From positions 45,140-109,139 of the forward strand of contig NZ_CAMDCK010000008.1 of the NCBI RefSeq assembly GCF_945890115.1: a DNA stretch of 64,000 bases. The letters run 5' to 3'. The DNA is from Sphingorhabdus sp. EL138. Its GTDB lineage: Bacteria; Pseudomonadota; Alphaproteobacteria; Sphingomonadales; Sphingomonadaceae. The position numbers and the translations under genes are program-made. Positions 1 to 9,464 of this stretch are shown here, one piece after another. Position 1 is the first letter of the stretch. Every line of letters begins with the position of its first letter. The notes beneath the pieces are model-generated. The model was given only the letters and a program-made list of their open reading frames with translations, was not told where the DNA came from and ran no database searches.

Positions 1-180
1 CAAAAACAGCTCGCCGACCGGGGCGCTGCGATCAGCATCGATGCCTTAAGCTATGTGAAGCGGCGTATCAAACGTAGCTATGTTGCCATTGAGAAATTTG
101 CGCGATCTGCAAACGCCATGGCGCTCTCGGAAAATGCGCCCGTAAATTTGACCTTGGTAAAAAAAGTTCTCGAAGACTGA
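1..180 (+). CDS. hda: Hda/DnaA-related replication regulator, C-terminal fragment
   Basis: This is the last 59 codons of a gene that begins upstream of the window and stops with TGA at 178-180. The peptide is basic and helical, with the segment ALSYVKRRIKRSYVAIEKFA followed by a tail ending in LVKKVLED. That pattern matches the lid end of Hda-type AAA+ proteins, the DnaA paralogues that help inactivate DnaA-ATP after initiation. The Walker motifs lie outside the window, so the family call rests on the tail and on the known neighbourhood with rnd in related genomes. It ends 14 bases before the convergent rnd stop. Confidence 0.6.
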   Translation, partial: QKQLADRGAAISIDALSYVKRRIKRSYVAIEKFARSANAMALSENAPVNLTLVKKVLED

Positions 181-194
181 TCTAAGTTCAGGAT

Positions 195-1391
195 CTAAGC
201 CGGCGTTTCGCGCACCATATCTTCTTCATGTGTGAGGGTCATCTTGAGCTTGCCGTTGACCACGGCAAAGGCCAACCGACCTTCCACAAGATCCAGAGCA
301 TCGCGCCCGAATTGGTCAAAACGCCATCCCGTTAACACTTCAAGGTCTTCGCGCTCGCCCGCAGCCAAGCGCTCAAGTTCTTCCGTCCGCACAATCAAGC
401 GCGGGGCTACGTTGATTTCGCGTGATCGGATTTTGAGTAACAGCTTTAGCAGATCCGCGACCAGCGAACCGTCTTTGCCACCGCTAGGGGACGATCGGGC
501 ACGGTCTGGCAAATTGTCACGCGCCATAGGCTGGCTCGCTTCAATCACTCCGATCAGACGCGCACCTATGTCATTGTCACGCCATGCGGGCGAAAGGCCA
601 CGCACTTTGGGCAGATCCGCCTGACTTTTGGGGGGATGCGCGGCGATATCGGCCAGCGTTTCATCCTTCATAATGCGGCCACGCGGGATATTCTTGCGCT
701 GCGCCTCTTTCTCGCGCCAAGCAGCCATGGCTTGAAGCCGACCAAGCACGTCAGGTTTGCGCGATTGCACCTTAATCCGTGCCCACGCGTTTTCAGGGTC
801 ATTGCGATAATTGGCGGCGTCGGAAATGCGCTCCATCTCGTCATTCAACCACGCGCCACGGCCAGTAGTTTTAAGCTTTTCCAACATCATCGGAAAAATA
901 ACCGACAAATGCGTTACATCCGCAATGGCATAATCGATTTGGCGTTTGTCCAGCGGACGCCGCGACCAATCGGTAAAGCGGGCGCCCTTGTCCAACTGGA
1001 TACCCATCCACAGGTCGACAAGGTTCGAGTAACCGACTTGTTCACCCTGACCCAGCGCCATGGCGGCAATTTGCGTGTCGAACATGGGGTGCGGGGTTTT
1101 GCCGGTCAGGTTGAAGAATATCTCGATATCCTGGCCACCTGCGTGGAAAACCTTTAACACATCCTCATTTTCGCACAGCAGCTCAAGCATTGGCGTCAGG
1201 TCAAGACCTTCGGCCTTGGGGTCAATCGCCGCGGCCTCATGGGCGTCGGCCAATTGCACCAAACATAAGTCGGGATAATATGTATTTTCCCGCATAAATT
1301 CGGTGTCGACCGCAACAAAAGGCGATTGTGCAAGGCGTGCGCATAATTCGGCGAGGCGTTTGCTGTCAGTGATGAGTGGATGAATCTGCAT
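195..1391 (-). CDS. rnd: Ribonuclease D
   Basis: RNase D is a 3'-5' exoribonuclease that trims tRNA and other small RNA ends. The 398-residue protein has the DEDDy motifs: D29 and E31 in VAVDTEF (Exo I), D88 in FHAGGQDIEIF (Exo II) and Y154-x3-D158 in QIDYAIADVTHL (Exo III). The C-terminal half carries HRDC-type helices. The open frame extends 12 codons further upstream to 1427, but MQIHPLITDSKRLAEL is the usual family start, so I place the start at 1391. It is divergent from aspS, with about 95 bases between them. Confidence 0.93.
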   Translation of the reverse strand: MQIHPLITDSKRLAELCARLAQSPFVAVDTEFMRENTYYPDLCLVQLADAHEAAAIDPKAEGLDLTPMLELLCENEDVLKVFHAGGQDIEIFFNLTGKTPHPMFDTQIAAMALGQGEQVGYSNLVDLWMGIQLDKGARFTDWSRRPLDKRQIDYAIADVTHLSVIFPMMLEKLKTTGRGAWLNDEMERISDAANYRNDPENAWARIKVQSRKPDVLGRLQAMAAWREKEAQRKNIPRGRIMKDETLADIAAHPPKSQADLPKVRGLSPAWRDNDIGARLIGVIEASQPMARDNLPDRARSSPSGGKDGSLVADLLKLLLKIRSREINVAPRLIVRTEELERLAAGEREDLEVLTGWRFDQFGRDALDLVEGRLAFAVVNGKLKMTLTHEEDMVRETPA

Positions 1392-1485
1392 TGGGCATCG
1401 CCCTAGCACCCATTCACGACTTGACAAAGTGCCGCTGCACTGTTGACAGGCCCGCTTTCCACAGCTTTTTTGAATTGAGTAAACA

Positions 1486-3270
1486 ATGCACGCTTATCGT
1501 ACGCACAAATGCGCCGAACTCCGCGATTCCCATGTGGGCGAAACCATCCGCCTGTCGGGCTGGGTCCACCGTAAGCGCGACCATGGCGGCGTGTTGTTCG
1601 TCGATTTGCGGGACCATTATGGCATGACCCAGATCGTCGCCGATACCGACAGCCCCGCTTTACCGATATTAGAGGCGTTGCGCCTCGAAAGCGTCATCAC
1701 CATTGATGGCGAGGTGAAGGCCCGCAGCGCAAGCACGGTCAATGCCCATCTGCCGACCGGGCAGATTGAAGTTTTTGCCCGCAGCGTCACGGTGCTGAGC
1801 AAGTCGGAAGAACTGCCATTGCCAGTTGCCGGTGAGCAAGAATATCCCGAAGAAACGCGATTGAAATACCGCTTTCTCGATTTGCGCCGCGAAACGCTCC
1901 ACGCCAATATCGTCAAGCGCACGCAGATCATTCGCGAAACGCGCCGCCGGATGGAAGATATCGGCTTCACGGAATATTCAACGCCCATCTTGACTGCATC
2001 CAGCCCTGAAGGCGCGCGCGATTTCCTCGTGCCAAGCCGCATCCACGCAGGCAAATTCTTTGCGCTGCCGCAAGCGCCACAGCAGTATAAGCAGCTGTTG
2101 ATGGTCGCCGGCTTCGACCGCTATTTCCAGATCGCACCATGCTTCCGCGATGAAGACCCGCGCGCCGACCGTTTGCCGGGCGAATTTTACCAGCTTGATC
2201 TGGAAATGAGTTTTGTCACGCAGGAAGAAATCTGGGACACGATGGAACCCGTGATGGCGGGCGTGTTTGAGGTATTTGCCGACGGCAAAAAAGTGACACC
2301 CGCCGGACAGTTCCCGCGCATCCCGCATTCAAAGGCGATGCTGGATTACGGCACTGACAAGCCGGACTTGCGCAACCCGCTGATCATCCACGACGTTACG
2401 GACCATTTCAAAACCTCGGGCTTCGGTCTGTTTGAACGCATTGTTGACGGCGGCGGCGTTGTCCGCGCTATTCCTGCGCCAAAAACAGCGGATAAGAGCC
2501 GTAAATTCTTCGACGACATGAACGAATGGGCGCGCAGCGAAGGTCACGCCGGACTAGGCTATGTGACCCGTAAGGGTGGCGAGTTTGGCGGCCCAATCGC
2601 CAAGAACCATGGCGAAGAGGGAATGCGCGCGCTGTACGACGCGATCGGCCTTGGACCTGATGATGGTTGCTTCTTCGCCGCTGGCAAGGAAGAGCAAGCG
2701 GCAAAGCTGGCTGGCGCGGCGCGTACGCGGACGGGCGAGCAACTTGACCTGATTGAAAAGGACGCGTTCCGTTTTTGCTGGATAATCGACTTCCCATTCT
2801 ACGAATGGAGCGAAGAAGACAAAAAGGTCGACTTTGCCCATAACCCCTTCTCAATGCCTCAGGGCGGGCTACAGGCGCTCGAAACGCAGGACCCGCTCAC
2901 CATCAAGGCCTATCAATATGACATGGTCTGTAACGGCTATGAGCTTGCCTCAGGCTCGATCCGGAACCAGCACCCCGATTTGATGGTCAAGGCGTTTGAA
3001 CTGACTGGGCTGACGCAGGCCGACGTTGAGGCGCGCTTTGGCGGCATGTATCGCGCATTCCAATTTGGTGCGCCACCGCATGGCGGCATGGCCGCAGGGG
3101 TGGACCGGATGGTCATGCTTTTGTGTGGCGTTCAGAATTTGCGTGAAATCACCTTGTTCCCGATGAACCAACGGGCGGAAGACCTTTTGATGGGTGCGCC
3201 GTCGCCTGCGATGGCCAAGCAACTGCGCGAATTGCATATTCGCGTGGTGGAGCAGCCGCCCAAGGCCTGA
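1486..3270 (+). CDS. aspS: Aspartate--tRNA ligase
   Basis: This class II aminoacyl-tRNA synthetase charges tRNA-Asp (and in many alphaproteobacteria also tRNA-Asn for later amidation). The 594 residues begin with an OB-fold anticodon domain ([23 protein letters not shown]). The catalytic core follows, with motif 2 [19 protein letters not shown] and motif 3 [13 protein letters not shown] near the C-terminus, and a bacterial GAD insertion lies between them. The length is normal for the bacterial enzyme. No asparaginyl-tRNA synthetase or gatCAB is in this window, so discrimination cannot be judged here. Confidence 0.97.
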   Translation: MHAYRTHKCAELRDSHVGETIRLSGWVHRKRDHGGVLFVDLRDHYGMTQIVADTDSPALPILEALRLESVITIDGEVKARSASTVNAHLPTGQIEVFARSVTVLSKSEELPLPVAGEQEYPEETRLKYRFLDLRRETLHANIVKRTQIIRETRRRMEDIGFTEYSTPILTASSPEGARDFLVPSRIHAGKFFALPQAPQQYKQLLMVAGFDRYFQIAPCFRDEDPRADRLPGEFYQLDLEMSFVTQEEIWDTMEPVMAGVFEVFADGKKVTPAGQFPRIPHSKAMLDYGTDKPDLRNPLIIHDVTDHFKTSGFGLFERIVDGGGVVRAIPAPKTADKSRKFFDDMNEWARSEGHAGLGYVTRKGGEFGGPIAKNHGEEGMRALYDAIGLGPDDGCFFAAGKEEQAAKLAGAARTRTGEQLDLIEKDAFRFCWIIDFPFYEWSEEDKKVDFAHNPFSMPQGGLQALETQDPLTIKAYQYDMVCNGYELASGSIRNQHPDLMVKAFELTGLTQADVEARFGGMYRAFQFGAPPHGGMAAGVDRMVMLLCGVQNLREITLFPMNQRAEDLLMGAPSPAMAKQLRELHIRVVEQPPKA

Positions 3271-3296
3271 TTTCAGGGATAAGTTGAGCAGCAGGA

Positions 3297-3317
3297 TCTG
3301 TCCCTTTTGGGGACAGA
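3297..3317 (+). other. Short perfect hairpin between aspS and ppk2
   Basis: An 8-bp perfect inverted repeat (TCTGTCCC, loop 3305-3309, GGGACAGA) lies 27 bases after the aspS stop and about 50 bases before ppk2. No T-run follows on the plus strand, so it is not a clear intrinsic terminator. It could be an RNA processing or stability hairpin in the ppk2 leader. Confidence 0.35.
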
Positions 3318-3365
3318 GCTGCGCTTTCGCTTGTTTGTCCGCGCAATAGATGCTGGAAAGCTAGA

Positions 3366-4151
3366 ATGTCTATCGACCTTTCCCAGTTTGAAGCCGGTAA
3401 AATATATGACGGCGCTTATGATAAGGACCTGAAAAGTCTTCAGGACCGCTTGTCCGAGCTGCAGGCACTGCACATTCTGCATGAAGCGCGCACCTTAATC
3501 ATCGTCGAAGGCTGGGATGCCGCAGGCAAGGGTGGTGCAATTAAGCGCATGACCTCTTTGCTTGACCCGCGATTTTATCAGGTCTTCCCTATTTCTGCGC
3601 CAACCTTAGAAGAAAAGGACAAGCATTTCCTGTGGCGCTTCTGGAATAAATTGCCGGGCAAACGGGAAATCAGCATTTGGGACAGAAGCCATTATGGCCG
3701 CGTACTTGTGGAACGTGTTGAGGGATTTTGCACCGAAGCCGAATGGCGGCGCGGCTATGACGAAATCAACGAATTTGAATCGCGCCAAGGCGAAATCGGC
3801 ACGAAGATTATCAAGATATTCTTGCATGTGACTGCTGAAATACAAGACAAGGTTCTGACAGAACGGCTGGATGATCCAACCAAAAGGTGGAAAGTCACTG
3901 CAGAAGATTTTCGCAATCGCGAAAAGCGGGAGGAATATCTCGACGCGCTAAAGGATATGTTCAAGCGCACGCATACGCATTGGGCACCTTGGACCGTTAT
4001 CGACGGCAATAATCAAAAGGCGGCTCGGATTGCGGTCCTTACGCATGTTATCGCAGAATTAGAGAAGAGTGTGCCGCCGGAATTTCCAGAGGCTGATCCA
4101 GCGGTCGTGGCTTTGGCGCAGCGGACGATTGGCTATTCCCCCAAGGGATAG
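3366..4151 (+). CDS. ppk2: Polyphosphate kinase 2 family protein
   Basis: PPK2 enzymes phosphorylate nucleotides with polyphosphate, usually towards nucleoside di- or triphosphates. The 261-residue protein has the Walker A-like GWDAAGKGG (residues 49-57), the lid-region run FWNKLPGKREISIWDRSHYG with the Walker B DRS, and the conserved RDAFK-like C-terminal area KDMFKRTHTHWAPWTVI. Its size is that of one-domain PPK2 proteins. The residue that separates ADP, GDP and AMP specificity cannot be settled by eye. Its last 19 bases overlap the convergent greB gene. Confidence 0.88.
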   Translation: MSIDLSQFEAGKIYDGAYDKDLKSLQDRLSELQALHILHEARTLIIVEGWDAAGKGGAIKRMTSLLDPRFYQVFPISAPTLEEKDKHFLWRFWNKLPGKREISIWDRSHYGRVLVERVEGFCTEAEWRRGYDEINEFESRQGEIGTKIIKIFLHVTAEIQDKVLTERLDDPTKRWKVTAEDFRNREKREEYLDALKDMFKRTHTHWAPWTVIDGNNQKAARIAVLTHVIAELEKSVPPEFPEADPAVVALAQRTIGYSPKG

Positions 4152-4621
4152 TCTATCCGTATTATTTCCCATTCTTTGGGCCCTGTCGGCAAATTCACAG
4201 TTTTGACATCCCCCACGCGCGCGCCGCGTAAGGCGCGGGAAAGGGGTGCGTTCCAGCCTATGCGTCCGTTGCTGGCATCCGCTTCATCGTCGCCAAGGAT
4301 TGTGATCGTGCGTTCCACGTCATCGACATCCGCAATCGTAACGCACGCGCCAAAATATATGCGGCTTCGGTCCTCTTGCTTGGATGGGTCGAGTATTTGG
4401 GCGACTTTCATCTTTTTGGACAGCTGACCCAATTCCCGGTCAATCGCGCGGAGCTTTTGGCGGCCATAGATATAATCGCCATTCTCGCTTCGGTCGCCAT
4501 TGCCTGCGGCCCAATGGACGATTTCAACCACTGCGGGTCGGTCGATGGCGAACAGCTGTTCATAGCGTTCGCGTAAGGCCGCGAATCCGGCTGGGGTAAT
4601 CGGGTTGGTGCGTTCGGCCAT
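4133..4621 (-). CDS. greB: Transcription elongation factor GreB
   Basis: Gre factors enter the RNA polymerase secondary channel and stimulate cleavage of backtracked RNA. The 162-residue protein has an N-terminal coiled coil with the acidic tip GNGDRSENGDYIYGRQKLRAID, typical of GreB rather than GreA. An FKBP-like C-terminal domain follows, ending KEWEIIRIDYP. The 3' end overlaps ppk2 tail to tail by 19 bases, so the two transcripts would be antisense there. Confidence 0.93.
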   Translation of the reverse strand: MAERTNPITPAGFAALRERYEQLFAIDRPAVVEIVHWAAGNGDRSENGDYIYGRQKLRAIDRELGQLSKKMKVAQILDPSKQEDRSRIYFGACVTIADVDDVERTITILGDDEADASNGRIGWNAPLSRALRGARVGDVKTVNLPTGPKEWEIIRIDYPLGE

Positions 4622-4722
4622 GCATCCGCCTTAGCCGTTCGGGGCGAGGAGAGTCGAGAGAGCCCAGAAGTGCGGCGTGACCTAGCGATACCTTGACCCC
4701 GCTCGAGCCGAAAGGGTGGGTA

Positions 4723-6750
4723 TTAACCCGGCGTTGGCTTGCCCAAATAGGTGCTGAGCGGCGTTGCCGAGCGCACGCGTGCCTTTTCGGGGTGAAGATG
4801 GTCATACATCACTGCATTTTCCAAAACGCGATAGACATAATCGCGGGTTTCGCTGAGCGGGATTTTCTCAATCCAATCCATGATATCGATACTACCTGTG
4901 CGTGGGTCGCCATAAGCACGGAGCCATTTGTTCACATTGCCTGGACCGCCATTATACGCAGCGATGGCCAAGGGATAACTTCCGTCATAATAATCGAGCA
5001 TGCGCTCAATATAGGTGGCACCCAAGGCGATATTGTAATCGGTATCAACGGTCAGCGCATCAGGACGATAGGCCATTGAGATTTTGCCCGATGTCTCCCG
5101 CGCTGTTCCGGGCATCAACTGCATCAGGCCGCGGGCCCCTGCGTGGCTGACGGCGGCGCGGTCAAACTGGCTTTCCTGACGCATGATTGCATGGGCGAGC
5201 GTCCAGGTCTGGCTATGCGCCGCTGGAACATTGACGGTGGGGTAGCTGTTACCCAGCAAATCTGGGATGCCATCGGTGCGCGCTGCACGACCCGCCATGA
5301 CGGCCAGATCCGGACGGCCAAGCTTTTGCGACAGGCCAATCGCAGCCGTATATTCCTCACGGTCATCCGCGTGGCGGGCAATGGCCCTGAAAAAGTTGCT
5401 CTGGTCACGCCAGCTGCCATATTTTGCGGCCAGGGCTGCTGCCAAATGCACAGGGGGAACATTGCCGTCCGCCAGAATTGGCGGGGTGGCTGCCACGCGC
5501 GGAACTTGCGGCAAGGGACGACGCAGCTGCTCCAAGGCCAACTGGCCAAAAAAGCTCTCATAAAATGCCGCTGCTTTTTCATAATAGCCCGTCGCGCCTG
5601 ACGGGTCTCCCGCCTTGGCTGCGGCCTTGCCAGCCCAGTAAAAACCCCTTGATCGCGTTTGTGCAGTTTTTGCGGCAGTCGCATAAAGTTCGAACATTTT
5701 TACGGCATCACGCGGGCGGCCCAAGCGGTGCATAGCCACCGATCCGGCCAGCCAAGTGAGGCTGGTATATCGATCACGCGTAGCCAGATCCTGATCCGCC
5801 AATATAAGGCCAGCAGGGACGGCGTCGTCCACACGAGAGGCGATGCGATAGGTCATGTCATATTGACCATCATTTTCAGACGCGCGTGCTTGCGTCAGCA
5901 GCAATTGGTACCAATCCTTGAGGACGGGCACGGGTGCGGCCAGATTCCGTCGGTTTGCAAGCAATTCGCGCACAGCCAAGCCGTTACCAGCGGCCCGCAT
6001 TGCGTCCGCTTGGGCCGCCAGAAGACTGGCTTCGCTGCTTGCTAAAGCGCCTGCCTCTTGCACCTTTAAGTCGGCATCGGGGGACTTTATCCGCATTGCC
6101 AATGCCGCCACAAATGCGGGGCGACGCTGCGGCGAGGTAAAAGCGATCCAGCGTTCGGCGCCGCGCGTCAACCCTGACCACAGCAACCGGTCGACTCGTG
6201 CATCATGGTCAGCAGAGGTCAGCGTGCCGCGGGCAATGCGGAAAACCCGTCCTTCATCTTCGTCGCTCAATGCGCCGCCGCGCCATGCCTCGCGCGCTTG
6301 CGCTTCACCGCGGGCCTTGTCGCCAACACTATCCAGCGCCAACGCAAATTTTGCGCGACCTTCATTGCTGACTGGCGGCAACCGGTCAAAATAAGCCACG
6401 ACTTGGTTAGGAGAGTAAGACAGGGGATTGATCGCCTGTTCCGCTTTTTTGCGCATGTCATCGGCATTTGGCCAATCGGGGTAGAGCATCAAAAATGAGG
6501 CGTAATCGTTAAAGCTATAATTGCCGGGTGCGCTTAACATTTTCCAACGCTGCAGCGCGGCGGGGATTTTACCCTCGCTTGGGTCGTAAATGACCAGTGT
6601 AGACAATATTTGTCCGGATGGCGTGGATATTTGTCCGGTGCCGGTGCCGCTTTGCCATATAATCCCGTCGGATTTCTGTGCGGATGCGGACGCAATAAAT
6701 GGAATAATCAGCACGGATGCGGAAATGAGATGCTTTACCATGCCGGACAT
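4723..6750 (-). CDS. slt: Soluble lytic murein transglycosylase
   Basis: This periplasmic enzyme cleaves peptidoglycan glycan strands to 1,6-anhydro products. I choose ATG at 6750 (675 residues): it follows a GGATGGGG Shine-Dalgarno-like run and gives the signal peptide MSGMVKHLISASVLIIPFIA with an A-S-A cleavage region. The frame is open 20 codons further. A long helical superhelix domain is followed by the SLT catalytic domain in the last ~170 residues, with the catalytic Glu in IMRQESQFD, then GLMQLMPGTA and AIAAYNGGPGNV. It is divergent from dapA. Confidence 0.9.
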   Translation of the reverse strand: MSGMVKHLISASVLIIPFIASASAQKSDGIIWQSGTGTGQISTPSGQILSTLVIYDPSEGKIPAALQRWKMLSAPGNYSFNDYASFLMLYPDWPNADDMRKKAEQAINPLSYSPNQVVAYFDRLPPVSNEGRAKFALALDSVGDKARGEAQAREAWRGGALSDEDEGRVFRIARGTLTSADHDARVDRLLWSGLTRGAERWIAFTSPQRRPAFVAALAMRIKSPDADLKVQEAGALASSEASLLAAQADAMRAAGNGLAVRELLANRRNLAAPVPVLKDWYQLLLTQARASENDGQYDMTYRIASRVDDAVPAGLILADQDLATRDRYTSLTWLAGSVAMHRLGRPRDAVKMFELYATAAKTAQTRSRGFYWAGKAAAKAGDPSGATGYYEKAAAFYESFFGQLALEQLRRPLPQVPRVAATPPILADGNVPPVHLAAALAAKYGSWRDQSNFFRAIARHADDREEYTAAIGLSQKLGRPDLAVMAGRAARTDGIPDLLGNSYPTVNVPAAHSQTWTLAHAIMRQESQFDRAAVSHAGARGLMQLMPGTARETSGKISMAYRPDALTVDTDYNIALGATYIERMLDYYDGSYPLAIAAYNGGPGNVNKWLRAYGDPRTGSIDIMDWIEKIPLSETRDYVYRVLENAVMYDHLHPEKARVRSATPLSTYLGKPTPG

Positions 6751-6837
6751 ATTATGGACCCCATCCTTATCAATTGCTGAACAAGCGACTGTAGTAAGCT
6801 TAGCGTTCAATTTGGATCAGAATGAAAGTCTTATAAT

Positions 6838-7713
6838 ATGTTCTCCGGATCAATACCGGCTCTAGTGACTCCTTTTTGCGACGGAGCGTTTAGCGAAAAG
6901 CATTTTCGTGCGTTGATCGATTGGCAAATCGAGCAAGGCTCAAGCGCGCTTGTGCCCGCAGGAACCACTGGAGAGGCGTCGACGCTGTCTAACGCGGAGC
7001 ATCATCGCGTTATTGAGATATGCATAGAGCAAGCTGCTGGACGCGTGCCTGTTATCGCGGGTTGCGGATCAAACGACACGAACAACGCTGTTCTGCACCT
7101 CAACTTTTCCAAGAAAAGCGGGGCTGCCGCCGGATTGGTGGTTGCGCCTTATTACAACCGGCCAAACCAAGAGGGTATTTACGCGCATTTCGAACATATG
7201 ACGAAAAAGAACGAACTGCCGATACTGCTCTACAATGTGCCGGCGCGTACGGTGACGGATATCAAGCCAGAAACCGTTGCCCGTCTGGCAAAGTTACCGA
7301 CCGTAATCGGCATTAAGGATGCCAGTGGCGACATGCCGCGCGTTACCGATCATCGTTTGGCTTGTGGGCCGGACTTCTGTCTGTTGTCAGGGGTCGATGA
7401 ACAGTCGCTTGCGTTCAATGCGGCGGGAGGAAAAGGCTGTATTTCGGTGACGGCGAATGTCGCGCCGAAACTATGCGCTGAGTTTCAAGCGGCCTGTGCC
7501 TCAGGTGACTATTATTTGGCGCGTGAACTGAATGACAAGCTCTATCCCCTCCATTTGTCATTGTTTTCTGATGCGTCCCCTGGTCCAATCAAATATGCTT
7601 TGTCTCGGGTAATCGAAGGCTTCCCGACGGAGTTGCGTTTACCAATGACGCCGCCGAGTGAGGCAAGTCGTCGTCAGGTTGATGCCGCTTTGGAGAATGC
7701 AGGTCTCATCTAA
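6838..7713 (+). CDS. dapA: 4-hydroxy-tetrahydrodipicolinate synthase
   Basis: DapA condenses pyruvate with aspartate semialdehyde, the first committed step to diaminopimelate and lysine. The 291-residue protein has the GTTGEASTL loop (about 42-50), the catalytic Tyr in LLYNVPART (near 133) and the Schiff-base Lys in [10 protein letters not shown] (near 161), with the usual spacing of the E. coli enzyme. The stop TAA overlaps the smpB ATG by one base (TAATG), so the two are probably translationally coupled. The product feeds the peptidoglycan that the divergent slt gene product cuts. Confidence 0.96.
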   Translation: MFSGSIPALVTPFCDGAFSEKHFRALIDWQIEQGSSALVPAGTTGEASTLSNAEHHRVIEICIEQAAGRVPVIAGCGSNDTNNAVLHLNFSKKSGAAAGLVVAPYYNRPNQEGIYAHFEHMTKKNELPILLYNVPARTVTDIKPETVARLAKLPTVIGIKDASGDMPRVTDHRLACGPDFCLLSGVDEQSLAFNAAGGKGCISVTANVAPKLCAEFQAACASGDYYLARELNDKLYPLHLSLFSDASPGPIKYALSRVIEGFPTELRLPMTPPSEASRRQVDAALENAGLI

Positions 7714-8195
7714 TGACTCGTCCAAAGCCGGAAGCATTTAACAAGGTCAAAACGGTCGCCGAAAACCGGCGGGCGCGGTATGACTTTCATATCGATGACA
7801 AATATGAAGCTGGCATTGTCCTGACTGGTACGGAGGTAAAGTCCTTACGCTTTGGCGAGGGCTCAATTGCCGAGAGTTATGCCGAAGTTCGTGATGATCA
7901 AATTTGGCTGATTAACGCCAATATTCCAGAATTCAGCCACGGAAACCGTTTCAATCATGAACCGAAGCGCCCACGCAAATTACTCCTTAATGAACGTGAA
8001 ATAAACAAGCTACATGGAGCTGTAATGCGTCAAGGTATGACGCTCGTTCCGCTGTCGATTTACTTCAACGGCCGGGGCAGGGCGAAAGTGGAGCTGGCGT
8101 TGGCAAAGGGTAAAAAGGCCCCAGACAAGCGTGCGACGGAAAAAGAGCGCGATTGGAAGCGGGAACAAGGAAGAATTATGCGGGATCGCGGATGA
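7713..8195 (+). CDS. smpB: SsrA-binding protein SmpB
   Basis: SmpB binds tmRNA and brings it to stalled ribosomes for trans-translation. The 160-residue protein shows the family run [20 protein letters not shown], then [10 protein letters not shown], and a basic C-terminal tail ([14 protein letters not shown]) that mimics codon-anticodon pairing in the A site. It lies between dapA and the DUF2062 gene with one- and four-base overlaps. No tmRNA gene is visible in this window. Confidence 0.97.
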   Translation: MTRPKPEAFNKVKTVAENRRARYDFHIDDKYEAGIVLTGTEVKSLRFGEGSIAESYAEVRDDQIWLINANIPEFSHGNRFNHEPKRPRKLLLNEREINKLHGAVMRQGMTLVPLSIYFNGRGRAKVELALAKGKKAPDKRATEKERDWKREQGRIMRDRG

Positions 8196-8758
8196 GCAAA
8201 TTCAACGCCTGGTTACATAAGCAAGCGCCGACTCGCGACAGCTTTGAACGCAGCCGTTTTCTGCGTCCTTTTGCGCAACGTGTTTTCCACCCGGCATTGT
8301 GGCGATTTACGCGCCGGTCGGTGCCGCGCGGCGTCGCGCTTGGCCTGCTCGTCGGCATTTTCCTTTTGGTACCTGGTGTTCAAATTGCCGGCGTCGCATT
8401 ATTGGCGTTGCCGCTCCGCGCCAATATTCCAATCGGCGCGGCGATGACTTTTCTCAGCATGCCAGCGACCACGCCGTTCATATTTTTTGGGTCGATCTAT
8501 GTTGGTGAATCCGTTTTGCGGCTAAACAACGGTTCCGGGCGCTTTTACGAACTCGTTGAAACGGCCGCGCCCTTATCTGCTTGGGGCGACTATGTCTGGA
8601 ATGAAGCGCCGCTTGCACTCGTTCAGGGGATAGCTGGGCTCGCCATTATTTCAATCGTTGCTGCGGTCGTTGGTTACTTCGTTGCTGCTTGGTTTTGGCG
8701 CTGGCGGGTAAGTGCCAAATGGCGCCGCCGGTCGAAGTCACTTTCGTCGGGCAGATAA
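8192..8758 (+). CDS. DUF2062 family membrane protein
   Basis: This 188-residue protein of unknown function belongs to the DUF2062 family. Its start is fixed by an ATGA overlap with the smpB stop. An N-terminal Arg-rich stretch precedes a signature region ([21 protein letters not shown], here given in part) and two to three membrane helices. The last helix is near the C-terminus ([19 protein letters not shown]) and is followed by a basic tail. From memory, in related sphingomonads the next gene is the cckA hybrid kinase; here it is replaced by a small ORF and a remnant. Confidence 0.85.
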   Translation: MSKFNAWLHKQAPTRDSFERSRFLRPFAQRVFHPALWRFTRRSVPRGVALGLLVGIFLLVPGVQIAGVALLALPLRANIPIGAAMTFLSMPATTPFIFFGSIYVGESVLRLNNGSGRFYELVETAAPLSAWGDYVWNEAPLALVQGIAGLAIISIVAAVVGYFVAAWFWRWRVSAKWRRRSKSLSSGR

Positions 8759-8812
8759 TGCACTGGTTGGATTAAAGCAGGGAAGTTGGTTCTGTTTAGC
8801 TGTGATTTTATT

Positions 8813-9034
8813 TCAACGGAACCTGCTGCGCAAAACGGTAATTCCATGTTTCAGCCGTGGCAAAACAATGAGAAGCGAAGCCAATAACAGCATTGAGTGC
8901 GTGATTATGTGAACGTCAATCCCGAGCTCCTCAGCCCAATGCGCCGCCGTAACCACCGCAAAGAGCGCGTAGAACGCAGCGTAGATAGTCAACATCGTTG
9001 CAAAAAGCGCAAAAACTACCGGTAAAACGCGCAT
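8813..9034 (-). CDS. Small two-helix membrane protein, unknown function
   Basis: I do not recognise this protein. ATG at 9034 has an AGGAG Shine-Dalgarno (plus-strand 9042-9046, 7-base spacing), giving 73 residues from MRVLPVVFALFATMLTIYAA; the frame is open up to 9103. Two hydrophobic helices (residues ~3-30 and ~43-60) flank a short loop with AAHWAEELGIDVH, and the tail is basic (RLKHGITVLRSRFR). It lies inside the gap left by cckA and is transcribed against its neighbours. It could be a recent arrival or a local ORF that became fixed. Confidence 0.5.
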   Translation of the reverse strand: MRVLPVVFALFATMLTIYAAFYALFAVVTAAHWAEELGIDVHIITHSMLLLASLLIVLPRLKHGITVLRSRFR

Positions 9035-9292
9035 ATGCCTGCTCCTGCGGCCAAGCATTTGATAACCTGCCCCATCAACACACGTCAATCGGCTTCGATG
9101 CAACTTAATGTAAATTATATCAGATGGTTGATGTATTATTCAGTTTCAAGAAATTCGCACAGCCCATTGGAAGAACCTGCATGGCGATTACGAAATCTTG
9201 ACAAATGGTCCGATGCGTTCCAGCCCAAGGCTATGGTAAACTGTACCTTAAGTCTAAGCAGCATGATTTTATCGGGTAAGGGGCCAATTTGA

Positions 9293-9415
9293 ACAAGATA
9301 TCGCCGCCGACTGCGCGAAACGATCAGTCTCGACAATGTCGCTTTCTTGGCTAAGCCGTTTTCCGTCCAGCAAATTGCCGAGGCGGTCAACGACGTGCTT
9401 GCGCAGGGCAATTAG
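9293..9415 (+). pseudogene. cckA: Remnant of the cckA hybrid histidine kinase 3' end
   Basis: Forty codons, ending with TAG at 9413-9415, encode LRETISLDNVAFLAKPFSVQ plus QIAEAVNDVLAQGN. This is the last part of the receiver domain of CckA-type kinases, including the conserved Lys-Pro of the receiver (AKPFS). In the same frame a TGA at 9290-9292 interrupts it, and the upstream codons (MILSGKGPI) only faintly recall the preceding receiver strand. There is no start codon with a Shine-Dalgarno and no kinase domain. The rest of the ~2-kb gene expected between DUF2062 and recA is missing. The family call is firm for the C-terminal motif; that it is a decayed native copy is inference. Confidence 0.7.
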
Positions 9416-9449
9416 GTTAGGTACTGAAAAACAACATGTAAATTTATTT

Positions 9450-9464
9450 GTTCCACTCTTGTTC
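9450..9464 (+). promoter_or_regulatory. LexA (SOS) box upstream of recA
   Basis: GTTC (9450-9453), seven bases, GTTC (9461-9464) is the direct-repeat LexA operator of alphaproteobacteria. It lies 78 bases before the recA ATG. The second GTTC is also the left half of GTTCTTTTAGAAC (9461-9473), an inverted GTTC-N5-GAAC, so the half-site is shared by two arrangements. Confidence 0.85.

Noticed and set aside
1421..1448. Two TTGACA boxes upstream of aspS as promoters
   Set aside because: Neither has a recognisable -10 element at 16-18 bases.
9104..9119. CtrA-like site TTAA-N7-TATA upstream of the small membrane-protein gene
   Set aside because: It has a mismatch in one half-site (TTAA expected) and the area is AT-rich, so chance is likely.
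9136..9411. 91-residue minus-strand ORF covering the cckA remnant
   Set aside because: It is antisense to the CckA-like peptide, has no Shine-Dalgarno and no recognisable features.
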